Source: Rhipicephalus microplus
Lineage: Eukaryota; Arthropoda; Arachnida; Ixodida; Ixodidae
Length of the DNA stretch: 64,000 nucleotides
Reading direction: 5' to 3'
Assembly: GCF_043290135.1 (NCBI RefSeq)
Contig: NC_134701.1
Coordinates: forward strand, 62,699,502-62,763,501
Shown: positions 12,401-22,935 of the stretch, piece after piece
Position numbering within the stretch: the first letter of the stretch is position 1
Layout: each line of letters starts with the position of its first letter
Made by a program: the position numbers and the translations under genes
The notes under the pieces: generated by a model
Databases searched by the model: none
Told to the model about the DNA's origin: nothing
The model's input: the letters and a program-made list of their open reading frames with translations, nothing else

Positions 12401-12847
12401 ATCCGAATGTAACCCGAGGGTGATTTGGCAGGCTACTACGCAAGAGAAGAATCACATGACCATCACTCCACGTTCTACTGATGTGTTTAATGTAAGGCAT
12501 GGTGTCGACCAACGACAAGCACAACAATCGGAGGCTGTACAGGCATCGACAACGTATGCAAAGACGAAATCACGACACGTTACATGACTTACCGGATGGT
12601 GTTACCGGTCTTCATCCTGATCCATTGAGGAATCGGCCGGTTTTGCTTGAGCTTCTTGGCGAGCTTCTGTTTTATCCGGAACGTCTTGTGGGCAGCCTGA
12701 GAATATCAACGCGACTGATAAGTCATCGAAGGACACAACAGCACACAAATTAAAGGACAGCATCTCAGCATTGTTAATTTATCAATATTTAAGTTTTACA
12801 GCCGGAGCATGTTATTAAATAATAGCCAAATCAGCGAGACTCACCAT
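3471..12847 (-). CDS. RpL39: Ribosomal protein L39 (eL39), three exons, complete
   Basis: A small basic protein of the large cytosolic ribosomal subunit that lines the peptide exit tunnel. Coding exons on the minus strand are 12847-12845 (ATG only), 12696-12593 and 3519-3471. Joining them gives 51 residues, the usual eL39 length. The signature [19 protein letters not shown] lies in exon 2, followed by [12 protein letters not shown]; exon 3 gives [15 protein letters not shown] and a stop. Splice sites are canonical: ATG|gtgagt; ctcag|GCTGCC; ATCCG|gtaagt; ttgcag|CTACAAC. The intron-2 junction splits an Arg codon (CG|C). Intron 1 is 148 bp; intron 2 is 9073 bp and carries a MITE, a CR1 fragment, SINEs and a nested Harbinger-like element. 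Identity is certain from family knowledge. Exons this short escape a plain reading-frame search. Confidence 0.97.
3520..6102. other. RpL39 intron 2, distal part, no gene
   Basis: Unique-looking AT-rich intron sequence. A TTAA|AGGGGTGCTGACC junction at 4773-4777 looks like one end of a TTAA-class transposon, but I could not find a matching opposite end. The longest reading frames here (for example 4966-5367 minus and 5597-5959 minus) show no domain and overlap on both strands. Confidence 0.4.
6107..6588. mobile_element. TTAA-flanked MITE, family 1 (AGGGGCCCTGCAACA ends)
   Basis: A 482 bp non-autonomous DNA element. The left end is TTAA|AGGGGCCCTGCAACA and the right end is GGGGCCCCT|TTAA, so the ends are inverted and the TSD is TTAA (6103-6106 and 6589-6592). 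A second copy is at 56549-57023; both share CAATTGCAGCG and ACTGGATGGATTCTTAAAA-like inner segments near the right end. A TTAA target and AGGG ends fit Kolobok-type elements; piggyBac also targets TTAA but usually begins CCC. There is no coding capacity. Confidence 0.75.
7134..7538 (+). pseudogene. CR1 ORF2 C-terminal remnant
   Basis: 134 open codons with the ORF2 tail motif [17 protein letters not shown] near the end. The first methionine is incidental: the natural protein would be read through from a missing reverse transcriptase domain upstream. No function is expected. Confidence 0.75.
7134..7740 (+). mobile_element. CR1-like LINE, 3' end fragment
   Basis: The frame 7134-7538 encodes the C-terminal tail of a CR1-type ORF2 protein: [13 protein letters not shown], then the conserved block [17 protein letters not shown] close to the end. 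A 3' UTR of about 200 bases follows and finishes in a short tandem tail, GATAAATAAATAAATAA, as CR1/L2 elements do instead of a long poly(A). Reverse transcriptase and endonuclease are missing, so this is a typical 5'-truncated insertion. It lies in RpL39 intron 2, antisense to the gene. The same tail block recurs in the CR1 copies at 19186-22020 and 34940-35915. Confidence 0.82.
8781..9026 (+). mobile_element. tRNA-derived SINE (Ruka type), full length
   Basis: Starts GCCCCGCCGCGGTGGTC and ends CATATCAATCAATCAAT. Box A (TGGTCTAGTGGCTAAG) is intact; box B is altered (GGGATTGAATCC). It is flanked by AGCAGAAAAAAA at 8762 and again at 9027, a TSD of about 12 bases ending in a slippage-prone A run. 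It lies in RpL39 intron 2. Confidence 0.9.
9243..10845. mobile_element. Harbinger-like DNA transposon (outer copy), interrupted by a second copy
   Basis: The ends are inverted: TGGTGCATTCAGACGACGG at 9243 and the near-complement (ending CGTCTGTATGCACCA) at 10845, flanked by a 3 bp TTA duplication. A 3 bp TWA target is characteristic of the PIF/Harbinger superfamily. The element is about 796 bp once the inner copy (9678-10481) and one TAA are removed: left part 9243-9674, right part 10485-10845. It encodes no full transposase, so it is non-autonomous. The superfamily call rests on TSD length and sequence, not on protein homology. Confidence 0.8.
9678..10481. mobile_element. Harbinger-like DNA transposon (inner copy), opposite orientation
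   Basis: An 804 bp element with the same TGGTGCATTCAGACGACGG ends, flanked by TAA at 9675-9677 and 10482-10484. Its right half (about 10050-10481) is the near-identical reverse complement of 9243-9674, and its left half (9678 to about 10049) is that of 10485-10845. It is therefore a second copy of the outer element, inserted into its middle in reverse. A 64-codon minus frame (10050-10244) and a 91-codon plus frame (9901-10176) are open but carry no transposase domain I recognise. Confidence 0.85.
10984..12592. other. RpL39 intron 2, proximal part, no gene
   Basis: Mostly unique intron sequence. A pair of inverted segments is visible: 11930-12030 (including TTTGGAATGCATGGTTG and CATGCAGGCGGAGA) and 12240-12330 (including TCCGCCTGCATGCGCC and GCGCATTCCAAAATG) are approximate reverse complements with about 200 bases between them, which suggests a small foldback element. 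No coding exon is supported. Confidence 0.4.
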
Positions 12848-12900
12848 GTCGCCGTTCGCAAGATGGCTGGGAAAAGAGCGAAGAGGAAATGACGCAAGTG
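12845..12900 (-). promoter_or_regulatory. RpL39 5' UTR with TOP-like start
   Basis: Upstream of the RpL39 start codon on the minus strand lies CGCTCTTTTCCCAGCCATC, beginning near 12880. A cytosine followed by a pyrimidine run is the 5'-terminal oligopyrimidine (TOP) pattern of ribosomal protein mRNAs, which couples their translation to growth signalling. A start near 12878 would give a 5' UTR of only about 30 bases. No TATA box is evident. The start site is inferred, not shown. Confidence 0.6.
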
Positions 12901-13284
12901 AAAGATTAGTACGGTGTAACTGCTTCAGCCGAAGTTGCGAACTACTCCACATACGGCGTATAATACAAGAAAAAAAAACAAAACAACGTTTTTTTATAAT
13001 AAATATTATTGACTTTTGTGTTTTATAATTTTAAATTTTATAAACAAAGGTGTCAGAAATTAGTTATCTCTGAGTTTTTGTTACAACTATCAAAAGCCTT
13101 GTTTTCGTTCAGGTTCAACAGCAAGTTTTATTCACTAATCTGCACTAGGTTTGCTTAGTTGTGATTGGTGTTTTCAGTCACCGTTCGATTCACGTGCCCC
13201 AATTGGAACCGGGGAAGTGTTTCGGTTCCCCCGGTGGCACGAACCTTTTCGAGGCAAAAGCGTTCGGTTCACCCAATAGCCGCT
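12901..13284. other. Upstream flank of RpL39, no gene
   Basis: AT-rich near 12960-13130, then a short G/C-rich stretch at 13180-13270 containing GGAACCGGGG and a facing CGGTTCCCCC that could pair. No promoter element can be named with confidence. Confidence 0.35.
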
Positions 13285-13975
13285 TAAAACCGGCTTGACT
13301 TGACTTAAAGTGTATGAATAGATGGCGTTAGAATCGGTGTGTTGGAAAACATTTTTCAGGCGATTTGGGCGTTCTTTATTCTGTGGTTCAGGTAGAGTTC
13401 CTCACTAGCTTGTGACACACAGTCTGTGGCGGGTTCATCGTATTCTAGTCGTGATGTTTTTTTCTCCGATGTTGGTGTTGGATTGGACTGTAATCTGTTT
13501 GAAATGGCGAGAACCGCCTCTGCCCGTGGGGTCGTGGTCGCTTTCTGTTGTTAGAAAGTGATTCATACGCAAGTCGCTGCCGCTTTTCTCAATTCCTGTG
13601 ATGTCGCCGTGTTCAGGAGGTTCTTATCCGTGCTTATCGAGTAGTTAACGTCATTCGCCCGAAGCACAGAATTAACACCTACCAGCCCGAAGTGTTTGCC
13701 ACCAAATCTACAAGCAATGACAACGAGCATAAAATAAAGACCTTTGGAACGCGATTTGTGAATGTTGGTCTGATGCATGTACTACGCGGATGTATGGTAG
13801 GTGCATGCGTGTTGCTTGAGGACCGATCAAACAGCTGGTGTCACTTGGGAGGAAGTATATACTGTGCCAACGCTTTCATTGAAGCTTGTTCTTGCGTAAG
13901 TGCGCGAGATAGATACGGAATGCACAAGTTGGAATTAGAGAACGTTCTTGTCCGGGTGGCATTATTAAGCAGTCG
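13285..13975 (+). repeat. Dispersed repeat, copy A (partner at 41250-41735, minus)
   Basis: Begins AAAACCGGCTTGACTTG and ends near GAAATGCACAAGTTGGAA-like sequence (here GGAATGCACAAGTTGGAA). The same landmarks (AAAACCGGCTTGACTTGG, GCGAGAACCGCCTCTGC, TTTCATTGAAGCTT, ATGCACAAGTTGGAA) occur in order on the minus strand of 41735-41250. The two copies are clearly diverged and differ by indels. No domain is recognisable in the open frame 13692-13982. The class is unknown. Confidence 0.6.
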
Positions 13976-14330
13976 CAGATGATGGCAATTTGTTTGCTTA
14001 GCAGTGTGTGTTTAGATTGGGGTAACCAACAGTGAAGGTAGTTGTGTGTTTTCTTTGTTGCGGTGCCTTCCAAACAAATCCGTTATTTCTTCTCTTCATT
14101 GCGTTGGTCTCTTGATGTGGCACTAAATTTTGCTATGTGCTCTTCGTGACACTTCCTCTCGCTCTAGAATGCTCTAGTAAAAGTTGACGCTAAAGTTCAG
14201 CTGAAGTGTTCAAAGTTCCTTGCAGCTAACCACCGCAACATTTCTTTGTCTATGTGATCAGATGGACGCTCGTTATTTGGCATGCCTTTTATAACGCAAA
14301 ACGTTTCTTTTTTTTTTTTTTTCATTTACT

Positions 14331-14425
14331 GAACAGTCCGGAAAAAATCGGGGACATTTGTCCCGACTGGGACAGCGCGGGCAAAGTCTTGGACAGTCCA
14401 GCGAAATTCGGGACGGCTGGTAACA
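14331..14425 (-). mobile_element. Possible DNA-transposon terminus (TGTTACCAGCCGTCCCG)
   Basis: On the minus strand the sequence begins TGTTACCAGCCGTCCCG and carries several spaced copies of a GGAC/GTCC-type unit (CTGGACTGTCC, GCTGTCCC, GGGACAAATGTCCCC). This pattern is common at the ends of DNA transposons in invertebrates. The opposite end was not found, so the element is either truncated or more decayed than I can follow. The surrounding 13976-15319 has no gene. Confidence 0.35.
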
Positions 14426-15319
14426 CTAGTTTAGGCAAGTGTATAAAAATGAAAAAAATGTAATAAAATAGAAATTTCATTGCTGGGAGCATTGTCGAGC
14501 TTCAATTGCTAACCCGTAAAGGTCTTTTTAAAAGTTAACATTGCCGCAATACAGCAGTGTCATGGAGTGAAGTGCTTGCAGTGTATTGCAGTAAAGCATA
14601 CATCATGACCTACTCATGGCATACATAACGCGCGTGTGTGTGTGTGTGAAATGGAAGCGTAGCACTGCTATTAGCCCTAATGCGATGCGCCGTGCTTTGT
14701 CTCATTACTGGACATGCGTCAAACGGCATCAGCACCAACTTCAACATTTGTAAAGAGTCCATATGTTCCCCCCATAATTATTTTTTTTAGTTGTGGCAAG
14801 TAATTCACACTGCAGTAAACTTCTAGTACATCGCATGAATAATTTAAAATTGTTGCATGGCCCCCAATAAAGGAGTGAAAAATACCTGTGACAGACTCCT
14901 TGGTACTCCAGATTTTGTGCCATCAGATATGTGCTCTAAAATGAAAATGATCATTATTAGTGAAATATATACTCAGGCTAGGTATTGGAGACGATTGTGC
15001 ACATTTTGCAAATTTCCTTTTAAAAGCTCATGCTTCACTTTGTCGGGCTTTCTTTAGTTATTAAGAAAAATAGCTCCCCAAGAATGATCTAAAATTCAAC
15101 ACACAGTTTGTCATGGGGCAAGTTGAGCTTAGCAAGAAAATGATTTATGAAAACCATTCTGTCGCATAATTAAGAGCAAGCTGGTTTCAGGAAACATGTT
15201 GACCTGAGATGATGGCACGTGTTCGCGCATCTTACAAAAGCTGCTTGTTGTTATAATGTGGCTGTAATTGGACAAATGTCTGTCATCAGGTGTGGAGATA
15301 CATCGCATCTCTGATGATC

Positions 15320-17262
15320 AAACTTTTAAAGAATAGGTTTTCAGGGGATGCTAAAAACTTTTTTTGAAGGGGTGAGCATTAGAGAGCATTACTTTATTAA
15401 AGTCTCCAATTTCATTAGGTTAGCACTGAGGCTTGCAGGTATGTTAAATCAGCATGGTCACTTGAGTAACACTCAGAGGTCAATAATTATAGGGTGAACA
15501 GCAAGGTATGTATGAAACAGGATTATGCAAATTGCAGAAATAGACATAATGAAGTTGTCGAGAAGACATTGTTAACAGTACATTTACAGGCTTCATGCAG
15601 AATTTGCTTTCAAGCAGGGTGAATTTACTTTCGCTGATGCTTTCGATGGCATCATTGCAGTTCATAAGCACTGGTTTTATGCACTGCACGTGATGATCTT
15701 GTTTTTTTAAGGTTCATGTACTGATTAAAAAGTATAGGATCAAGAAACTTACATGCTGTCTTAAGGCATAATCAGGCTCACCATAGAGGTAAGTGGTGAG
15801 ATTTTAGTTAGTTGTATGTGGGAGGTCTGTGTACATAACATCATAGTAATCTTGCAATGCTGTAGCTTTATTTGTGTAACGAGGGAAGCTTCTTTTCCTG
15901 TTAAAAATTTCTGCCAGGCAAACAAGTTCCAACAGTAGGATTTGCTCTTGAGTAAAGCAGGTGGTAAGAGTGAGCTTATTCAGAAGCCCTTCAAGAGTAC
16001 CCACTAAAGGAATTAGTACCTATCGGGCAAAAATTTTAGTGCACCAAGAAGGGCAAGGGAGGACGGTGCAGGTTAACATTTCAGGAGGGCATCTTCTGGA
16101 CATCATCCTTCTCTAGCCACAAGCTTGTATGGCCAATGTTTAGCAGACTCCTACTAACATAAACTAGGTATAAATGTTGCTTCTCTATTGCAAGATGACA
16201 AACCATATACCTTTTGAGAGTCTCCTCACCACAAGCTCTTACATTAGCCTAAAAATATTTTTTTCTACGGTGCCCTTTTTTGTCCTAAACAGTTGTCTGA
16301 AGCAACAATATGCACATTGTGGCAGTCTAGCTGGTGACCACAGAGATGGCTCCCGCCATCACGATGTATACTCCACTCAAAATGTAAGACACTGCAAAAT
16401 CATAGTCCGGTGTGCGTGCATACGACCTTGAACATGCAAGCAGTGACCACTTCTCTTGTGTTCTATGCACTGGCGCATGCTTGTTGCACACCTGTTCAAG
16501 ATTGTGACAGTGAAATTAGTTCTGGCAATGCTGTCTCAGAGGTAAGACTGTGTACACCCTTAGGAACACCATGGTGGAGCGAGCAGAGATTCATATCAAA
16601 TGTAGTAATAAACTGGCAACATCATGGTGATATAAGCACACTTGCATTTATTTATTACATTTTTATTGACGCAGACATCACACAGCTAAGCCTAGTTGTG
16701 ATCTCTTTTCATTATTGTCTACATAGTTTTCCCGTTGGTCACAGCACAGGAAGAAAAATTTCTCTGTGGGAGCACCATATTTTAAGCTTGCATGACTCCA
16801 ATGAGGCACTGTACGAACAGATATATTGAACATGTCAATACTTTGGGTCCTATAAATGGTGAACTGGTTGTCACATTCAGCCGGTGATCCTGCAGGAGCT
16901 TTAGCATATACTCTAAGGTCATTTTGCATCAACAATGCCACATACAATAGTTTAACAATGGTTGTTAATGGGCAAGATGATGCATAGCTTCAGGGAGGTA
17001 ATTAAGCTAAGGGGGAAAATTATAGATGCCTAAGCACCACTGGAAAAATGAAAAAGCACAGAAAAAGAGCATTGGTCGCAGCTGAACTACAGAAAATATT
17101 TACACTGCACCACACATTCGCATCGTCTAGAATTTTCCCTAATAATGTTATACCAACCTGCCTAGCAGCAAGTACTTCTAAGGTAATAAAGTGCAGAATG
17201 ACACTTGCATAAGACAGGGAACAGGACGCGAGTTAACTGCCATCTATCTTTGTTAGTGAATT
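15320..17262 (+). repeat. 1.94 kb repeat, copy 1 (inverted partner at 37254-39190)
   Basis: Matches the reverse complement of 37254-39190 almost throughout. Landmarks include GGGGATGCTAAAAA near the left end and GTTAACTGCCATCTATCTTTG at the right end. Within it, a 139-codon plus frame (16410-16829) and a 66-codon minus frame (15804-16004) are both preserved at the same length in the other copy, with only a handful of residue changes in each. Because the two frames lie on opposite strands they cannot both explain the conservation; recent duplication is the simpler reading. No known domain is seen, so the class (transposon or segmental duplication) is unresolved. Confidence 0.8.
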
Positions 17263-19185
17263 GGTAGAAAATATATAAGGAAACAGACACATGTGCAGAC
17301 TGACAGTGTGCAATGTCACAGTCATCAAAAACATCACTTAACATTGCCTGCTCGAGAAATTTTCGTGGTTTTCAAAGTTTCAACAAACGTGTCACAATTA
17401 AATACACCACTTCTTTTCCAGCTTGAACTGCTTCCAACAGTTCACATCTATCAGGACTGCTGCCTGTAATCTTTGTCTGGTATTTAATCTGAACTGACAT
17501 GCCCTAATACTTACACACAATCAGCCATATTTGTCTATCTACCCTTAACAGCCTGTAAGTCCACACACGCTCCACCCTTCCAATGGTCATAGTCCATACA
17601 GGTCATTATATCATTCAGTTAGCTGCCTAACTATACTTTCATTCATTCACTTCATATCTCTTGAAAATAGAGATATGTGAACCCTACAACTGCTTTGCAA
17701 AAAACAAATGAAGTACAACACTTGCTATGATGGCTTAATTAAAAAAAATATTTCACGATGATGGCCCAGAAGCTTTCTCTAGAAAACATGTGAAGCCCAT
17801 ATGGAGAAGTATGTGTCCCAGGGAAATTCTGCAACTGCCAAATTCAAAGGGTGTGCAAAATATTCTACGATTTCACATACCAAGTTGAATACTGTTCTAT
17901 TTGATTCAGTCGCCATTATTTGTAGAACTAAACATTTTTTACTAGTTTAATAAAATTTAAAATGTTAAGTGCACTGAAATAAAGAGAAAATGTGTAAAAG
18001 TATCATAAGTTTCATCCCTGGCAGGTTATACGCATTAAACATGAGAGCTTATCTAGTGCAGCTGGCTGCTTCGCTCTAGGAAAGTGATTTTGCTACCTAT
18101 ACAATTGTCACTTACCCTTTCTTAACACTTCTGTAGATTTTAAGGGCTTGATGTTTTCGCCAGATACTCGATTCCTACTTTTAAGATTTCTAGGAGTCCT
18201 TATCATAGCTGCAAAGGGAGATACAGCCAGTATTTGATGTACTTGTTTTTATATTGCAATGGAAATAATACATCAACTGGGAAATAGCAATGAAACATTT
18301 TGTGTTAAATTTTATTTCAAATTCGTTTTGCTGCACTACTTGTGTACCAAACAGTGGCCGACAACCATTGGGTGTATTTCCACCATGCTCTGCCATAATG
18401 AAGCACATGCATGAAACTTGAGAGACACGAGCTCATGCATGCAGGTGCAATTATTATGTAGCCATCCCTTGAAACATCCTTGGTAATTTTAAATACTTGG
18501 CTGGGCAGATGTCTGTTAAATTATTCTCGAATGTCCAGGCTGGCTACAAAATGAACAATGCTAATAATGTTCTTGGCTTGTGCCACAAATTTTTTACCAC
18601 TCATTCTTTAAAAATATTTCCTAACGCTGTTGTTGTACGACCAAACAAGAATATGTACATGCTCTTTAGCATACTGTTATTCACAAACTAAATGGCAGTT
18701 CATTAAAACTCAAGATAGTTAAACATTCATATTCCATAATTACGATCAAGCTGCAGGTGAGTTACCACAACAACCAATCTTGCACTGATGTCATTATGTT
18801 TTCATTATGAATTTAGTAATTTGCATGCTTGCTTCTTTTTCACAGAGTATGCATATTATTATACAAGACACCACAACTAACTCATTTATCAACTTCAGTA
18901 TTTTATCACTTTCAATCAACCATCATATTGCAAAGTCTTGAAACAAGTCACTTTTAAGACCCACAAGTTTTCTTGTGCCCTTACAGTGCAACGAAGGCCC
19001 TGAAGTGTCAAACAGGCCAAAAGGCATTGGTAAGGCTTGTTCATAGGCATTGGACAAATCTGTTTACAAAATGTGTTAAAGGCACATGCGTGCACATGTT
19101 TTGGTTTGATTGTACGTTAACATTAAGAAAGGAAGGAGTGGTGCGACATTTCTGGCACAAGCCAAGCATGTGGTTAGCATTGCTA
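17263..19185. other. Repeat-poor AT-rich stretch with one old repeat copy
   Basis: No gene is supported. The segment 18190-18410 (minus) resembles 28100-28290 (plus): translated in parallel, MAEHGGNTPNGCRPLF lines up with MAEFGTNAVNSCRPLF, followed by a weaker match. This is the only structure I can point to. Confidence 0.4.
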
Positions 19186-19287
19186 ACTTTCACTTCACTT
19201 TATTATCTTAAAGACCCCGGTGAGGGGGTATTACATAAGGGGTAGGTTAACAAATGGAGGTTACAGAGAGTGATCTTCTGACAAACA

Positions 19288-22019
19288 TCATGTATTTATG
19301 TTTTGCGCAAACGTTGATGAACACGTGATGGCTGCAATGTCACGGGGAAGACCATTCCAGTACACTGCTGTGCAAAGAAAAAATGAGGCAGCAAAAGTAG
19401 TAGTGCGAGCGCGTGCGCATGCGATTGAATAAGGATGGGTTGTGCGATGAGATATGCGCGTTGGTGGGATAATATAAGGTGCTTGATCGAGGGAACTGCG
19501 AAAGAACTTGTGAAACAAACAGAGGCTGGTGATGCGGTGATGCACAGAAAGATTATCAATATCAATGTCATGTTTTAGGGATGATATGCTTATTTCGTAT
19601 GAATATGAAGAGTGAATGAACCTAGTGGCACGATTTTGTACAGATTCTATTTCATTTATTAGGTATATCTGGTGCGGGCTCCAGATGGCCGCTGCATATT
19701 CTAGTTTAGGTCTGATGAGATTGACTGATTGATTTGTGGGGTTTAACGTCCCAAAACCACCATTTGATTATGAGAGACGCCGTAGTGTAGGGCTCCGGAG
19801 ATTTCGACCACCTGGGGTTCTTTAACGTGCACCCAAATCTGAGTACAGGTCTGATGAGCGATTTGTAAGCCAGAAGTTTTATGTCTAGTGGTGCGTGACG
19901 CAAATGACGCTTTAGGAAACCGAGGGGTCTGTTCGCGGATGATATGATGTTGTTTATGTGAGTGTTCCAGGAAAGGTCAGATGTTAAGGTGACGCCTAGG
20001 TATTTATGACTGAACTTGTTCGATAGCGAAATTAGAGATTAGGTATGAGAATGATAAAGGATTACGCTGGCGTTGAAATGAGGCGAGTTTGCATTTAGTA
20101 GGGTTAAGCTTCATTAACTAAAGATCACACCACTGTTGCACGAGATCCAGATCCTGCTGGAGTGTAGTTTGATCAGAAATGTTAGTAACTGTGCGATAGA
20201 TGACACAGTCGTCGGCAAAAAAACGAATATGGGAAGATACATGATAGGAAGATCATTAATATATATTAGGAACAAGAGGGGTGCAGTACAAATCCTTGGG
20301 GGACGCCGGATGTTACTGGGAGGGAGCTAGAACGGGTATTTTTAATAGAGACGAACTGAAAGCGCTTAGTAAAAAATTGTGTGGTCCATGCAAGAATGTT
20401 GGGGTGCAGGTTCAGCTGGGAAAGTTTTAACAGTAGGTGTTTGTGCGGTACCTTATCAAAGGCTTTTGCGAAGTCGAGAAAGATTGAATCGGTCTGAAAG
20501 TGATGGTCGAGAGAAGAGTGTATATCATGAATAAATATAGCAAGTTGGGATTCACAGGATAATGATTTACGAAATCCGTGCTGGGAAGAATGAAAAAAAT
20601 TGTTGGTGTCAAGAAAGTTTATGATGTGTGAATATATGATATGTTCCATGATTTTGCAGGGGACGCTTGTTAGAGAAATGGGTCAATAATTTAGGGGGGA
20701 CTGTCTGTTACCTGATTTGTGGACTGGAATGACCTTTCCCTCCTTCCAGTGGTCTGGTAAAATTCCTGTTTCGAGTGACAATGAGAACATCATCGAAAAG
20801 TACACTGCAATAATTTCCTTAGTATTTTTTAACAATTTAGAGTTAATATTGTCTACGCCAGCTGATGATGAAAGATTTAATTTGTCAATGAGTGATGAAA
20901 TGCCACTAACGGATAACACAACAGGGGCCATCGCTGGTAATGTCGTAGTAGGTGGCGTAAGAAACGGTACGTTGGCTTCTTTAGTGAACACTGATGAAAA
21001 CGCGGTGTTAAAGATATTGGCACAGACAGTGTCGCTTACGTCTTCATTTTTATCGTTTGTAAGCGTGATGTCTCGTGTTAGTTGCAGGTTTATGATTTCC
21101 GAGAATGTTCTAGGGTCATATTTAAGAATTTTAAATAAATCATTGTGATAGAATGTCTGTTTCGCTTTTCTAATTTCAGCATAATAAGCATCTTCCGCTG
21201 CATAGTACTTGCCCCATGCCCACCCATTACCATTAAACTTCGCAGCTCGAAAGAGGTTCTTTTTTATTTTCAAGTGTTTTCAAACTTGTGGAAAACCATG
21301 GTTTATTTTTATTGGCAGTAAAGCTCACTGTGGGGATGAATTTATTAGTCAAGTCAGTTATCTTGTCTTTAAGCATTAGCCAGCTGTCATTGAGAGAACA
21401 GGAACCGAGATTGAGTTCGAAGTATGGTAGGAAATCTCGTAATCCACGATTAATTAATTCATAATTACCCTTATCATACAAGTGAACCAATTTGCAGAAA
21501 ATGGAGCGTATTTTTGGGGTGAAGTTAAATATGGTATGGATGACTTTGTGATCGCTGATTTCACGTAAGTATGCAATAGATTTTAAGCTTTCGGGGCTAT
21601 TTGTTAATACCAGGTCTAAAATGTTTGAGAATTCACTAGTGACGTGCGTTAGTTCGGTTACCTGTTGAATGAGGTTAAAGTTGAAGCAAACATCGACGAA
21701 TTCTCTTGCTTCAGTATTTCCCGAAGTTGGTGAAACCTGATTGAGCCAATTAATGGAGGGAAAGTTAAAATCACCATAAAGCAGAACACGTGCGTTAGGG
21801 TGTTTATTAGTTAGCTGGGATAAAATTTCGTTAAGTTTGCGGGGGAAGTCTGGGTCAGTTCGAGGGGGCCTATAGCATACGCCAAGTATTATTGCTTCGG
21901 GAGGGGCACGGCATATTACCCATAATGATTCTAGTTGTGAAGATGTGTTGATTAGAGAGCATGATAGTTCTTTTTTAGTGGCGATGAGTATGCCTCCACC
22001 ACGTGAATTTTTACGATCG
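19288..22019 (-). pseudogene. CR1 ORF2 (endonuclease + reverse transcriptase), disrupted
   Basis: Open endonuclease codons run from about 22019 to 21500 without a methionine, so a start-based search misses them: RGGGILIATKKEL, then GVCYRPPRTDPDFP, then the GDFN motif. The RT fingers contain QHGFRKSLSCESQL, LDFAKAFDKVPHK and SGVPQG (20649-20280); the catalytic motif is FADDCVIYR near 20200. A frameshift follows VPQGFVL at about 20280, another lies near 21280, there is a stop in the QQWCDL region near 20120, and a SINE interrupts 19720-19846. The protein is not expected to be made whole. Confidence 0.88.
19720..19846 (-). mobile_element. SINE 3' part inserted in the CR1 LINE
   Basis: A 5'-truncated Ruka-type SINE, minus oriented (TTTGTGGGGTTTAACGTCCC to CACCCAAATCTGAGTAC). 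A perfect 12 bp TSD, AGGTCTGATGAG, flanks it at 19708-19719 and 19847-19858. The tRNA head is absent. The insertion is younger than the CR1 copy. Confidence 0.92.
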
Positions 22020-22042
22020 TGACGAAAGAATATGGTATTTAT

Positions 22043-22070
22043 CCCGCACTAACTTTATAGTTAGTGCGGG
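22043..22070. other. Perfect hairpin next to the CR1 truncation point
   Basis: CCCGCACTAAC, a 6-base loop TTTATA, then GTTAGTGCGGG: 11 perfect base pairs. It lies about 20 bases beyond where CR1 homology ends. No role is known; it may be the end of another element or a footprint of the truncation event. Confidence 0.6.
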
Positions 22071-22652
22071 AGTTTCAGATTCATTCCAGCCTATTTTTTT
22101 AGCAATATATCTATAACATGTGGTACAAATAGTTTCTGTTAGTAATTTCACAAATGGCAACACTATTATCAGCAAATCATGACGAAATTTAGATGATAGC
22201 AAGGAAGGGGCATTGGCAGTTAAAATGAGAAATAAGCTGGGCTTAGCTGAGCACAAAGTGAGTTCAATTTCATGCGAAGCATTCAAAGTACTAAACTTTG
22301 TTCGGTAGTGCCAAGGTCCAGATGACTTAATTTTAAAGTAAATGTTTATGACTGACCTTGTCAAATGTGTTAGAAAATTCTAAAATAATTCAGTCTATGA
22401 ATCACTCCATCAAGAGAATGGCACAATTTATGAGTAAATAAGTGGAGTCTAACTTTGAAGCGTAGTTTTAAATCTATACTGCGTAGTGTTGTATGAAATG
22501 TAGGGTGATATAGAGGTACTTAGCTGCTGAATAAGCTTTGTTAGAATATAATAATAGTAGTGGTATTACAACATATGTGCAAGTTAAAATGAGGAAAAAT
22601 AATAATAAATTTTTAAATTCCAGAAGAAAAAAAGAAAATTAAAAAAAATTAC

Positions 22653-22935
22653 AGCATATTCATGGAGTGATTGATTATGAGTGGGGTGAAGCGTCCGTCC
22701 ATGCATACGTCTATGCGTTCGATCGCGTTCGAGAATGCAGATGACGCATGGGTAACACCAATGAGACGCATGCCAAAAGAGCCGAGCACAAGCGTCTTTA
22801 ACGTGCCCGCCACTCTGCTTCGTTCATGCCCCACCAACGATCCACTACGTATGGTGACTATAAAGGAGACTGAGAGATCCGCTTGTTCTATGCATATCCA
22901 GGCACAGCCCCCCATGCAGCCAATCTGAGAGTAGG
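22653..22935 (+). repeat. Dispersed repeat with GAAGCGTCC head (partner at 44494-44832)
   Basis: Begins ACAGCATATTCATGGAGTG and GAGTGGGGTGAAGCGTCCG, matching CACAGCATATCTACGGAG and GAGTGGGGCGAAGCGTCC at 44494 onward. Inside, both have runs of CGTCC/CATCC/CATGCG-like units, but the units do not align one to one. Here the right end seen in the other copy (GGAGCTTCGCCCC) is missing. Confidence 0.55.

Larger units (their letters stand above)
19186..22020 (-). mobile_element. CR1-like LINE, 5'-truncated, nearly full ORF2
   Basis: A minus-strand non-LTR retrotransposon. In order from 22020 down: an APE endonuclease part with YGDFNFPSINW and LDLVLTN plus ISDHKVI (about 22000-21550), a linker, reverse transcriptase (about 20900-20130), and the C-terminal tail ending WNGLPRDIAAIT (near 19340). 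The 3' UTR ends in a short direct repeat, AAGTGAAGTGAAAG, near 19190, as CR1 elements do. A SINE sits inside at 19720-19846. Upstream of 22020 homology ends, so the front of the endonuclease and any ORF1 are missing. Confidence 0.9.

Noticed and set aside
16410..16829. 139-codon frame treated as a gene because it is preserved in the second copy
   Set aside because: The two copies are so similar that preservation is expected without selection, and an opposite-strand frame is preserved equally well.
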